This document shows positions 48,101 through 60,866 of a stretch of 64,000 bases of DNA, piece by piece (position 1 is the stretch's first letter; each line of letters starts with the position of its first letter). This DNA comes from Poteriospumella lacustris. Lineage: Eukaryota > Sar > Chrysophyceae > Chromulinales > Dinobryaceae. The notes beneath the pieces were generated by a model. That model had not been told where the DNA came from. It saw nothing but the letters and a program-made list of their open reading frames with translations, and did no database searches. The translations under genes were made by a program, and so were the position numbers. The DNA is taken from assembly GCA_008000375.1 (NCBI GenBank), contig SMOI01000127.1:26055-90054 (forward strand), in the 5' to 3' direction.

Positions 48101-51100
48101 TCGGCACAACCGTCTCGACAACCGACTTCTCAGCCAACGTCACAGCCAACTGGAGTGCCGTCAGGGCAACCAACGTGTCAGCCGACTGCTCAACCGACGT
48201 CACGACCATCAACGCAGCCCACAACTCAACCTTCGTCTCGACCGACGTGTCAACCCAGCGCACAACCCACCGCGAAGCCGTCGGCGCAGCCCAGCAGTCA
48301 GCCAACCAGTTTACCATCTCAACAACCAACATCGCAACCATCTGTGCAACCTACACAACAGCCAAGTTCTCAGCCTTCGAATCGACCTTCCTCGCGGCCT
48401 ACCAGCCAACCGTCGTCCCAACCGACGGTTCAGCCGTCGTGCCAACCAAGTAGTCAACCTAGTTGTCAACCGACTGTGGTCCCTTCAACTCAGCCTTCAG
48501 CTCAGCCCACCGCTCAACCTTCTGGTCAGCCATCTTCGCAACCTACGACTGAACCCAGTTCGATTCCATCGGGACAACCTTCGTCACAGCCAACCTCTAA
48601 ACCATCATCCCAACCATCTCTTCAGCCTTCGGTTCAGCCAACTAGCCAGCCATCTTCTGTCCCTTCGAGCCAGCCGTCTGCTCAGCCATCTGGTCAACCA
48701 TCCAGTCAACCATCTGGGCAGCCGTCTTCGCAACCCACGAGACAACCCACTTCACAACCATCATCACAGCCTTCGTCATGCCCCACTGGTCAACCATCTG
48801 GTCAGCCATCCGCGGTACCGACGGCACAACCCTCACAACAACCGACAAATCAGCCAACTGGAAAACCGTCTGCACAACCGACGGACCAACCATCGCGACA
48901 ACCTACGTCGCAACCGACTAGCCGGCCAACTTCTCAACCGACTTCTCAACCATCTCGTCAACCGAGTCAACAGCCGACATCTCAACCGACTACTCAGCCT
49001 TCATCGCAACCGACCGGCCATCCTTCTCGCCAACCCTCGGCACAACCGTCTGTACAACCGTCCAGTCAGCCGACCTCAACACCGTCGACCCAACCAACCG
49101 AACAACCTTCATCTCGACCATCTGCACAACCAACTACACAACCATCCATGCAGCCTTCTGCCATTCCATCAGGACAGCCAACGAATCAACCTTCTAACTG
49201 TCCCTCCAGTCAACCGAGTGGCGTACCCACTGGACAACCAAGTGTGCAGCCCTCTTCACAGCCCACTCGGCAACCATCTCGTCAACCGACAAGTCAACCT
49301 TCTCGACAACCGACAGGTCAACCTTCTCGACAACCGACGAGGCAGCCAACCGGTCAACCTTCGCGACAACCCACATCGCAGCCTACTCGTCAGCCCTCTC
49401 GACAACCTTCCAGCCAGCCGAGTTCGCAACCAACAAATCCAACGGGACAGCCGTCTACGCAACCGTCGTCGCAGCCGTCTACACAGCCTACCACGCAACC
49501 GTCGATGCAACCTTCATCGCGGCCAAGTGGTCAACCGAGTGGCCAACCCAGTTCTCAACCGAGTTCACAGCCTTCCTCACAGCCAACTGCACTCCCCACC
49601 GGCCAACCCTCCTCGCAACCGTCAGGTTTCCCGACATCTCAACCAAGTTCACGACCAACGATGCAACCATCGTCTCAACCATCGTCTCAACCATCCTCCC
49701 AACCAACGGGACAGCCGTCCAGACAGCCCACCAGTCAACCATCGACACAACCGACGTCAGTGCCCTCGGGACAGCCAACGTTCCGTCCCACGACGAGTAA
49801 ACCAACCTCGACTCCAACCAGTTCTCCCAGTAAATTCCCCACGACGAGTAGTCCATCATCCAGAGGCGAAACGATCAAGCCATCCAGACAACCCACGAGT
49901 CAACCATCGATCAATCCCACGGGATACGTGCGACAAGCGTCGTATCGGCGATACCGTCGACTCGTGCAAACGAATTCCAAGTCAAGTTACAACCGCGTCT
50001 TCGGTAGTTTCTACTACAAAGGTCGCACTGTGGGTGCCACGTCTACGGAGGGGCAATGTCCCGCCTGGAAGACCTTCCTGACCGCTGACGTGGACTTGCC
50101 CTTCCGTCAATTGGAGTACACGACCATTACCTTGACGACGCTGACCGATGATTTCTCTGGTAGCGGTGTGAAAGAGAACAATGCCACGTGCAACGATGCG
50201 CGGTATGTGCCGGATCTCTTGCGCAGTTTGGTCACGGGTACGACGTACCAAGCGAATTGTGGCCTGCACAATTGGCGTGTCTATCAATGCAATGAGGCGA
50301 CGTATATGTGTGTGAACTGCAAGGTGAATTGCATCAATACCGAGAGTTGCCCCGGTCAAAGTCGAAACGTCAATCCCTGTTACGCAAATTGTCAACGGAA
50401 GATCGCGGCGGGATCGATTGTGACGTTGACGTATGCGGAGAAACAGCTGTATCCCAGTATCGATGGCTTGGCAGTGCAAGCCACTACATCGACCACGGTG
50501 ACGGTCGCAGCGAACTTGTCCTCGGCCGGTTACTTGTTCTGCGTGGCGAAAGTGACACAAAGCTATCAAAGCAGCCTGTTGTCGACCTCCGATATCTACG
50601 GATCGTCGGCGTTCGCGATGAATGTTCTGAATGGCAGTGCGGTTGTCTCCGTCCAGGTGTCTAACTTGTACGCGGACACGAATTACACGGTGGTCTGTGG
50701 CTCGTCGAGCTTTCAACAAGATATCATGCCCCTGACGGAAGCGATCGGCCACAGGGTGGTCGCCAAGACGCGTTGTTGCCGTACGATTGTGCCTCTTCAA
50801 TTTGCGTCGTCGATCTTTGTGTACACGGCCACCTCGACCAATTTACAAACGTTTATGTTGGGCTTGAATGCCCCTCCGCTGTCCGGGCAACGTGTACGCA
50901 TGACGGTGAGTTTGAACCCCGTGACCTGCGCCGGACAAGCATCGATCCCTGCGAATGCGGCTTCTTCCTACGTGGTGCTGCCATCGACGTTTGTCTTTGA
51001 CAGTTCCAGCATCGACATGACGGCCTCGTTTTTCATTCAAAGCACCATCGCGGCTTGTTATGAAATCAATGCCACGGCGCGTGGGTATACATCGCCATCG

Positions 51101-54100
51101 AACTTGACCGTTGCCGTTCGTAGTGTACGATTGACGCCCTCTCCACCGGTCTTGTCGTCCGCCGTGTTGTCGAACACGGGCAATTCGATGCTGGTGACCT
51201 TTGAAACGGCCTCGAATTTGGGACAAGGCGTCATCGTCGGTGTCTTTGGCCGCTTTGGGTGTCAACACATTTTGTCCTTCGCGGGGAACAGCGCGTTCAC
51301 CTGTTATTGGGCATCGAATCAACGGTTGATTGCCATGCCAAATGCCGGTCAACGCCAACTCTCGGTTGGACAAACGGTGACCCTACGGAGCAATGTACTA
51401 CGCGCGGCGTGTGTTTCGACCAACGCGGTATGCTCGACCTATGCCTTTGCCGCCAGTCAAAACGTGACGGTGCAAGCGCCGGTCACGCCATCGCGCCCTC
51501 AAGTGATTCTGTTGGCGTCCTCGGTGAAAATGGAATGCGACGATTTGATCTTGGATACGACGGCGTCGTTGGATGCGAATGGGCAACCCTGGTCGACCGT
51601 GCAATGGACGGTTTCCTCGACATCTCGCTTTCAGAACGTCTCCGAGGTCGTCGAGGAATATTTGAATACCCATGCCAATGCCACGTCGACGTCGACGGTC
51701 ATCGTATTGCCGTCGTATTTGTTTCAGTCCTCCACGACGTACACCATTTCGTTGGTGCTGACGAATGTCTTTGGCCTGTCCGGCATCGGCACGGTACAAG
51801 TCTTCGTGGCGCCTCGAACGATCCCACAAGTGCGCGTCTATGGCGCGTCGTTGATTTATTATCGATGGCAAACCGTCACTATGTACGCTATGGCCGCTTT
51901 CCCCAGTTGTTCCACGTTGTCCAATCAAACGATGCGTTACGGATGGACCGTGTACGATGGCATCTTCCCCGTGACCACGTTGGCCTCGTCGTCCAACGAT
52001 CCTCGTCACTTTGTCCTCGACGCATATTCGTTGACGCCGGGAAGAAACTACACCGTCAAGGTCCTCGCGTCCGCTCAGAATCCCGTGACCAATTTCACGG
52101 TCTTTGGTACGGCAGCGTTCACCTTTCTGGTCGGCCGATCCTCGGTCGCGGCGGTGATCACCGGTGGTTCGGAACGCACCATCTCGGTGAATCAAAGCGT
52201 CACGTTGGATGCATCGACGAGCTATGACCTGGATTACCCCAGTCAAACGAGTACGTTGACGTACCTCTGGTCGTGTCTGATGACGTTGCCCAATCGCGGA
52301 TCGAGTTGCGGTGGCTTTGCATCGTCCCAAACGTCGAGTTCGGTCGTGTTGCATGGTTCTCGGTTGGGCGCCGGCACGTACAATGTCACGGTGCGGGTGA
52401 CGAATCAAAACCGTTCGTCATCGTCGACGTCCGTGTTGTTGACGGTGGTGTCGAGGGCGGTGCCCATCGTGACCATTCCGACTACCCAACGGGTCTTCAA
52501 CCGCGTGGGAGTCATCGTCCTGGCGGGACAAATCGCGGTGTGGAATGCCACCAGCGCGGTGGCCACTTGGTCCTCGTCCAGCTTCGGAACGACGGGTTTG
52601 AAGGCTCCGTATGCCATAACGACGTTGAATACGACGTTGGGGTATGGAATCAAGTCCTTCCAACTGGGTCTCAACGCCGATTTGCTCACCGCCGGTGCGA
52701 CCTACGCGTTTACCTTGACCGGGCAGCATGCGAACAGTGGCACGTCCTCTCGTGCCACGGTGAGCATTCGTATCAATGCGGCACCGTCCGGTGGTCAATT
52801 GACCTCGTCGCCCACGACCGGTACCGCATTGACGACGGTGTATACGCTGTCGACCACCGGTTGGATCGACGAAGACTTGCCCCTGAGCTACGCCATCTCG
52901 TATTACGTCCAAGAGACCGCCCGCCAGGTGCAACTGCGGGCGGCCAATCAAGTACCCTACGCCGATGTCTATTTGCCGCAGGGCTTGGAGACGTTGAATT
53001 ACCTCGTCACGTGTGTCGTGACCGCGTATGACACCTACAGCGGTGCCAGCAATGCCACGGTGAGTGTGGACGTCCAACCGTTGGCCCTGACGACGTCGGT
53101 GATCAGCGCCGCGATCACGACGTTGCAGCGGGCGATCGTCAGTCAAAATGCGCAGACATCGATGCAAGTGATCAACGTCCTGGGCACCAGTGCGACGACG
53201 GTGGCCTGTGAGGTGACGACCGCGTGTGCATCGTTGTTCCGCTACGAATGCAACCAGGTGCCCAATCGATGTGGAGACTGTCTGCCGGGGTACGTGGGTA
53301 TCGATGGGTCCGACAATTCGTTGTGTTGGACCGCCACCACCGCGACGACGAAGAAGGCCATCGGTGCCACGTGTACCCGGAACACGGACTGTTTGACGTC
53401 GTTGTGTACCTCGGGCGCGTGTGTCTCGGCCCGTCGCACGTGTCCCAACAGTTGTGCGAGTCATGGTACCTGTGTCTATGAACAATACGGCGAGATCGTG
53501 GCCTCCGCCTGTGCGGCCAGTGATGTCACCTGCAAGGCGACCTGTGTCTGTGCGAGTGGGTTCTATGGTCAAGATTGTTCGATGACGCAGACGCAATACG
53601 CGATGAAACGGTCGGTGGTCACGTCGCTGTGTACGGCGTTGCAGTCCAGTCAATCGGCGCAAGATCTGTCGGCGAAATCCATTCATTCCGTCGCGACGTC
53701 GCTGTTGACGTTGCTGACGGATCAAACGCTGGTCTCGGGCTCGGCCTTGACCGTCTGCACGGCGACGTTGACCGAGCTGGTCTTGACGGATCCGTCGCTG
53801 CTCTGTGCGGACAACAGCGCATACACTACGGTGTTGGATGCGTTGTCGGCCATTGCCGAGCGAGCCAATGCGAATGGGACGTTGGTCCGTGTGAATGAAG
53901 CGCTCTTGGCCGTGACGACGACGTGTCAATCGACGTTTGCCGTCGGACAAACGCCGTTGTCGACGTTGACCGCCAACATTCGCATCACCTCGATGCTTCT
54001 CGATCCATCGACCACGCCGCAGACCATTGACAGTGCCTCGTCGACCTTCGAACAGCTGAACAACGTCGTCGTCGGCGGTGTCGGCGTCGCACTCGCCGAT

Positions 54101-57100
54101 ACCAGCGCCGTGACCGACCCATCCGTGGGCCTGTCGATCATTCAATTCAACAACAACCCGTATTCCTTCGTCTCTAATGCCACCGCGTTGCTCTTTCAAG
54201 CGTCGCTCTATGGGGAAGAGGACGACACGAATGGCGACGAGGAGACACGTCGTCGCGTCCGGTATCGGCATCGTCGTCGGTTGCAGTCGTCGGGGTCGTC
54301 GTCGTCGGCGTTGTCCAACGTCAGTGTCACGGTGAACGTGACGGTACAAAACACCAGCCCCATCAGTTACCGTGTCTTGGAGCCCTCTACCATTCTCGTA
54401 CGGTGTTTGAATCGCACAGAGACGGGCTACTGGATGAACGTCACGTGTCCCGATGGACGATTCGTCGATTTGCACTGTCCGCCGCGTACGAAAGGTGTGC
54501 ACAACGTCACCTGCGTGGGGCACACGATCCAGCCGCAGTGCTTGACCACGTCCACCACGAACGACGACCTCCTTGCGTCCTCGCTCTGTCGCGTAGCGTC
54601 GTATACCTCGCTGGCGACGACGTGTACCTGTCGTGGTGCCATCGGTGCGCTGACGGGGCTGCAATACGCGAGTCGATACATGGAAATCAAGACCCGTTTC
54701 GCCCGGAGCTTCACCGTGATTCCGCAGCTGTTCTCCTCGTCGAGCACCCGCGTCGCGACGTACACCGTCGCGTCGTTGTTGGGCGCCCTGTTGCTCTTGT
54801 TGGTGGTCGTGATTCGCTTCGCGGCGACGCAGCAGACGCGGAAGAAGAAAGTCTTCGTCGCGGCGCCCATCGCGAAGGACGAATTCGAACCCGATTGGGA
54901 CGGGACGATGATGATGCTGGGCACGCAGCGACGCTTGATCCGCGACGCGTTTCTGCAGCTGCTGCCCCGCGAGTTGAGTGGCATGTGGGAGACGTGGCAG
55001 GATTTGTGGTGGCAACGCTTGATCATCGAGCACTCGTGGCTGTGCATCCTCGTGCCCGACAGTTGGCGGAGGGCGAAAGTCGTCGTGCATGCGGCCTCCA
55101 CTCGTCCTCCCCGCCGCCGCCACCGCCACCGTCGTGGCAGTGGTGGTCGTATTGGGGAGGACCACAGCTACGACGAGGATACCGATGGCGGCGATGCGTC
55201 GGGTCGCCACCTGTCGTCGTCACGTCGTATGCGGACGTACGTCGGTGAGCCGACGACGGACGAGTACAACTTGGGCTACGGGTGGAAGCTGATCTACGTC
55301 AGCGGCCGGTTGTTGTGCATTCTCTTCTTGGCGACGGTCTTTGCGCATTTCTTCTTTCGAGACGACGGCCAATGCGACGCGATCGACCAGGAAGACGCGT
55401 GTGTCCAGACACGGTCGTACTACGACGTCTTCACGAAGTGTTCGTGGGTGGCGGCGCATGAGTCGTGTGTCTACCGTGCGCCGCGGGTGAGTACGGTGTT
55501 TCTGTTGACGGTGACGGTCTTCATCGTGTTGTTTACCAATTGGATGAGCTGGTTCCTGTTCGCGTGGATGCTGTCGATCCAGCAGTTGATTGATCGGTGG
55601 GTACCCCCCACGGCGATGGCCCACGGTGGTGGTGTCGGTGGTGGTGTCGGTGGTGGTGGTGGTGGAGGGAAAGGGTCGGGAGCCTCCGCGGTCGGTGGTC
55701 CTGCCGCCGTGATGGGGCAGGGGAGTCATCTGTTGGACGACGTGTCGCAGTACAAGTCCCACGCGGGCGGTGGCGTCGGTGGTACCGGCGGCCGTTCGGT
55801 GGTAGGCAAAGTCGCGTCGGTGGTGCTGGGTGGCCACGAAGACGTCGAGATCGTCCACGTGCAGCCGACCAAGTCCACGTGGTATTACAAGCACGCGCAA
55901 TCGAACCAATTGCAAGACATCCATGGCCTGTATTCCACGAACGACAGCGTGGTCTCGCATGACGATTCGTACGTGAAGACGACGGGTCTGTTGCAATACG
56001 TACGCGACGTGCTCGAGATCGATGACCGTGTGACGCTGTGGGACTGGCTCACCGGACGACGCCACAGCGGTCCGACGGCGGGGCGCAAATACCGCACGCA
56101 CCCTCTCCCCGCCGAACTGGCGAGTCGTTCAGCGGACTCGCCGCACCAATCGGGGGCGCTGCAGGTGCAGAGCATTCAACAAACGTATTCGACGGCGTCG
56201 CATTGGGAAGATCCGCCCATCGATATCATGACGAAACCCGTCGCGTCGGCGTTCAAACAGAAACAACAACGCCCGTCGCGTCGCCCGGTGGAATCGTCGT
56301 TGCTGCAGGCCGCCCAGGCCGCGCAGCAGCATCAACATCACCGCGGTGGACGTCGTCAGAGCTACGATGGCGGCGTCTCCTTCGCCGCCGACGAGGACGA
56401 CGACGTCACTCCCCCGGGGGACGCCATTGTCAACGAATTCGAACAGCTGCAAACGTGGCGTACGAAGCTGTGGCGGGCCGCGCGCATCACAAAGGCCCAA
56501 CGGCTCATGGACGTCGCCTCGGTCGACGAAGAAGTCAGCGCCTTGTTGGCGTTCATTCAACACGAAGACGCGCGTCGGTTGTTCTCCCGCGTGATGGAGT
56601 ACAAAGGCCTCTTGGACATCCCCACGATGCCCATCAAATACGACCGCATCGGCAAAGACTACCACTTGGACACCCTGCGGCATCACGTCGAAAACAGCCG
56701 CGCCATGGCCCTGCAGACCTCGTATCGGCTACAGTTCTTCCCCACCGTCGCCGAACAAGAACGGTACCTCCTGTCGATGTTCGTCTGGCACCTGTTGCCA
56801 GACCATTTGCAGGGGATCTTCCATCAGTTCCTCATGGACAACCGCAACCGTGTCAACGTCCAGAACCGCTTCTCCCCCGTCCAAGACCCCACCGAACATC
56901 CGTACGCCTGGCCGGTGTTACGCACGTGGTTCCTCGAGACGATTGGGCCGTGGGTCTCGATGGGTTGTCTGTGTTGTTACTTTGCGTTGTTCGCCTTTGG
57001 GACGGTGTATCTCGGACAGCAGAGTTTGGTGGTGGACAACGTCCGGCTGTGGGGTTTCCTGTGCTTGGCCGGCTGTGTGGAAGTCTTCGTCCTCCACGAA

Positions 57101-58129
57101 CCGGTGTACATCCTGCTCCATTCGGTCGGGGTGAAGTTCTTGCTGTTGAGTGCGCAGCTGCAAGCGCTGTTGCATCACCTGGCGAGTCGGGGCCGGTTGG
57201 TGTTCACGCGGGCGAACACGGGCAACCATGGCTTCATGCGCAACGCCAATTGCAAGGTGCAGCATCTGAACCCCGCGTGTCGCTGTGCCCGGTTCTCGCA
57301 CTTTGCGGCGTTGCCCGTGGCGCGGTTGTTGTTGGGCATGAACGATACCGACGTGCGGTACCCGTTGTTGCCCCATGAAGAGGCCGGGGGCCAGGTGTAT
57401 CCGCATCCCGCGTGGCAACGGCTGCAAGAGGTGTGGTGTACGTGGGCGTTTGGCGTGCCGTGGGTGTCGTACACGGGGACGATGTTCCTGGCGGAGCTGT
57501 ACACGTTGTTGCTCGTCCAGGCGATGGTCTTTGGCACGTATTATCTCGTGACGCGCGTGTTGGAAGACGCGGCCTATGCGGAGCGGTATTATTACTATCC
57601 GTTGGTGGTGACGGTGCTCTTCTTTGGGGCGTGGGTGCTGACGGCGTTGTGGCCCTGTGTCCGGCGCACGGTGCATCGATGGTGGTACGGTGGCCATTTG
57701 GTGGTCCCGGGGGGTGCACGCAATGTGACCGTGTACGACGTCGACGCGGACGAGGCCCACGCGGCGGCGGCGGCGACAGCGGCGACGGTGTCACGAACGG
57801 GCACTGGCGACGAAGGAGACAGCGCCTACGGCGACGACGAGGGCAAAGACGACGACGAATACCGCGACGTCTTCCCCGGCGGCGATGTCTTCGGCGCCTC
57901 GACCGTTTCGTCGTGGGGCGCGGTCGATGGGCCACGCCGCGGCAGTGGCAGTGGCAGCAGCGGGGGCGTGATGCGTTTCACGGGTTCGATGCTGTCGGCG
58001 GCCGCCGGTGACGCCGCGTCTCGTCGTCGATCGTTCTCCTGGTCGCATTATTCGCCGCCGCGTCGGAAGCCGTCCTCCGCGACGGCTGCCTCGGGGCCGT
58101 CGTCGTCCGCACAGCACCGTCCATCGACA

Positions 58130-58162
<33 letters not shown>

Positions 58163-59797
58163 TACAGCGACGACAGCAAAGCGTCGACATTTTCGCCCGC
58201 GGGCAGTGTCGACGGCGCGGCAACGATGTCTCCGCGTCAGTTGTTCGCTCGGACGGGGGAGAGCCTGCCCTCTTGGCACCAGCAACAGCAACAGCAACAG
58301 CAACAGGGATTCCGACCCATCTCCGGTGGCGTAGGCGACGGTCTCGGCTGGACCCGTCCCACGCCCATGCGACCGTTGGTCGGCACCGGCCAGACGTTGT
58401 ATACGCCATCGATCACGTCGATGCATTCGCTGGCGGTGCCGGGCGGTGGCGGGCTCCACGGCGGCGGTGGGTCGATGGCGGCCTCGACGGTGTCGTCGTC
58501 GGCGGCGATGCCCGCGGCGGGGTACGGCGGTGGTAGCACATCGAGTTCTCCGCCGGGCCATCTCGGGGGCCACCCCCACGCGATGATGGGACACGGTACG
58601 GCGGCGGCGGCGGTGGCGGCGGGTGCCGTCGAGGTCTTGCAGCCGCCGCCCGTGGCCCAGACGATCTTTGGCCCGCGGCCGCGCAGTCATTCCTCCTCCG
58701 CCGCCGCGCTCGAGGCGCCCTCCATCCCCGACGCCCCGCAGCCCTTCGACCCGTACAACCCCGCGCACCATTCGTTCTTCCACAACCCACGGTACAACGC
58801 CGCTGGCGCCGCGGCCGCCTCGGAGCTGCTGTCCGCACAGCAGGCGCCGGGGGGTTACGTGCCGTACCGCCACCGCCGGCGTCCCAGCCACGAGAGCCAC
58901 CAGTCGCATCCCTCGCGGCCCCCGTCGTCGCAGCAGGCGGGCGCCTCCTCCTCCCAGCCGCCCACCCAGCACCAGCAGCACCAGCAGCACCAGCAGCACC
59001 AGCAACAGGCGATGGCCTCGGGCCCCGGGGCCCACGTCCACGTCGAGCGAATGCGGTTGAATCAACAGCCACCGTCGATTCCCCTGTTGCCCATCGGACG
59101 TGCGCACTCGTCGTCGTCGGCGGTGGCGGTGACGGCGGCGGCCCCGGCGCAGCCCGCGCGGCAGTACGAACACGCGCCTTACGGCACCGCCACGGCCGAC
59201 GTCGATGAAGACGACTTGTACAGCGTCGCCATCGCGTCGGTCTTGCACAGCATCGACCGCGAGGGAGAACAGCGTCGACCGCGACGCGCGGCGACCGCCG
59301 CCCCGGCCTCGCGCCATCGCCGGGGCCACACCGCCGCCGGGTCCCATCAAATGTCGCAGACCGCGGCCCATCACCAACCGCCGCAGAACCAGAACCAGCA
59401 GCAGCATCAACACGGTGGCGCACGGCATCCGCGCAGCGCAGGCGCGGCCTTGGGCAGTGGCGGTGGTAGCAGTGGCCATCGCGAGCATCGCAGCCGCCAC
59501 GGGTCGGTGTACCAGAACCGCATCAACAACCGCATCGGCTACCGTCGGTCGCGCCAGGAGATTCTGTCGCGCTCGGCGCGTCGCCGTGCGCAGCAGCAAC
59601 AACGATCCGGCCGCGGCGGGGAGCCGCCCTCGGAGCGGTCCGAGGATGGCAGTGCGTACTACTACAGCGACGACGGCGACGGCGACGACGACTACGACGG
59701 CCACGACACCGCCAGCGACTACGACGACGGCGGCGGCGACACGGGCACGTTCGTCAGCGAAGCGTCGTCACGGCCCCGCCACCCCGTCTACCTCTAA
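42167..59797 (+). CDS. Giant PTxQPS-stalk / REJ / EGF / GPS-like multipass surface protein
   Basis: A single uninterrupted frame of 5,876 residues (17.6 kb, no intron detected). Order: signal peptide 1-24 (SILTLILFVLLWL); tetrapeptide stalk about 44-2587 made of QPS/QPT units; a Cys-rich domain about 2600-2770; a REJ/PKD-like region about 3106-3645 with Ser/Thr-rich beta-sandwich sequence; EGF-like Cys clusters about 3681-3807 (CGDCLPGYVG, CVCASGFYGQDC); a GPS-like motif near 4141-4158 (TTCTCRG). About seven membrane helices then lie between 4202 and 5165, with long hydrophilic loops. A 700-residue tail is rich in Gly, Ser, His, Gln and Arg. REJ-GPS-transmembrane order is that of polycystin-1/egg-jelly receptors, but no PLAT domain or ion-channel motif was recognised. 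Probable roles are cell-surface adhesion or mechanosensing, by analogy only. Confidence 0.85.
42298..43069 (+). repeat. 492-bp near-identical segmental duplication inside the stalk
   Basis: The block starting at 42298 (AGTCAGCCAACAACTATCCC) recurs at 42790 with almost no base differences for about 280 bp, including the atypical units IPSNQPSAVPSNQPTSSPSC and VPTISPTSQPS. The offset of 492 bp is 41 twelve-base units. Confidence 0.85.
43016..43447 (+). repeat. 216-bp tandem higher-order repeat inside the stalk
   Basis: Two near-identical copies, 43016-43231 and 43232-43447, both beginning ATGGGAGTACCTACTGGCC. The offset is 18 units of 12 bp. The same 216-bp offset reappears downstream between 43499 and 43715 (ATGCAACCGTCGCG), so this is a repeating period of the 5' part of the array. 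Confidence 0.85.
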
Positions 59798-60866
59798 ACC
59801 GGACTGGCGTTGCCGTTGGCGTTGCATCCATCGCACCACAACCATCGCCCCCCATCGCACCCATCGCACCCATCGCATCCAGCACACTGCACACGTGAGA
59901 GTGTGTTCTTCTTCTACGTTTCTCCACCATCGCTCATTCATTTCTCCTCTCCCTCCCCCCGCTCCTCCTCCTCCCCGTCTCATTGGACGTGCGTGATGTG
60001 GGTGGTTGGGTATTCCTTTGCGAACCTGTTTCCCGTGAGTGTTTGTCCATGGCGGGACGGCTCTCACCTCTCTCTATCTGGCAGCAGTGTTCACATTGCC
60101 TGCTGCTCGAGGGGGTGCGTGCAGCTACACTGTCGTTCAATGCCACCACAAGAAAAGCCACAAAAACAAGAAAAACAAGAAAAACAAGAAAAACAAGAAA
60201 AAACGACAAAAAAAAAGAACAAAGCAAATTACAAGAAAAAATACGATTAAAACTATATTAAAACAAAACGAAGAACAAAAAAAGCGCAAGAGCAGCAATC
60301 GTTCCCAGTTAAGAGCCGTTCTGATGGTTCTCAGTTGGCACGTTGGGGACGCATTCCCCCGCCCCCCCATATGAATTGAACTTTTTGACTTATACATATG
60401 TATCCACTGGTACTTCCAACAATTATCCGATTCCTTCTTAATTATTTCTCGATTTTGGTGGTATCTTATGGCAACCTGTCGGGATCCTTGTCGCATCTTT
60501 GTTATGGGTATGGATGGGTACAGGGACGACAGCAGTGAAAAGATACCAAAGACCGCAAATCCCAGTTATTGGGCGGAAATATCCGGAATAGCGAGAAAAT
60601 GGCCTGCGTGCAGCGGTCGCAGCGGCAGTTTCACTGTGACCACCGCACCGCTGCTGGCGGTTGCACCGTCGGTGGTATCGCCGAATGAATCATCATCGAT
60701 CCTGAACTGATTGTTCATCGATCTCACCACCTAGAGGACAAGTGATCCCATCAAGATTTGCATAGAGTTTGTTATCGATCATCCACCGTGGTGCATCGGT
60801 GTCCGTAGCGACAGAGTGGTGATTGCCGTGGATTGATAGCAGAGGCGCAACACTGTAACAACGCCA
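59798..60866. other. Intergenic region with short tandem repeats
   Basis: About 1.07 kb between two plus-strand genes. CAT/CGC-rich then pyrimidine-rich sequence is followed by an A-rich zone with a 9-bp array at 60162-60197 and a C-rich run near 60358. Probably the giant gene's 3' UTR and the next promoter. No gene seen. Confidence 0.45.
60162..60197. repeat. (AAAAACAAG)4 tandem repeat
   Basis: Four exact 9-bp units, followed by A-rich sequence, in noncoding DNA about 370 bp past the giant gene's stop. Confidence 0.9.

Larger units (their letters stand above)
42297..49926 (+). repeat. Coding 12-bp array: about 630 P(S/T)xQ tetrapeptides
   Basis: About 7.6 kb of 12-bp units encoding Pro-(Ser/Thr)-x-Gln, with x mostly Ser, Thr, Gly, Arg, Ala, Met, Asn, Val or Leu. 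Third-base and Ser-codon choices (TCA, TCG, TCT, AGC, AGT) vary freely while Pro, Ser/Thr and Gln are retained, so most of the array is old and kept at protein level. The strand is C/A-rich. Because each unit lacks stops in most shifted frames, long spurious open frames appear on both strands. Extended, heavily O-glycosylatable stalk behaviour is inferred. Confidence 0.92.

Noticed and set aside
52418-55210. 930-codon antisense frame, with others at 57791-59704 (637 codons) and 58413-59423
   Set aside because: Antisense to the giant gene's GC-rich codons; composition is Arg/His/Gly-rich with no domain, a codon-bias shadow.
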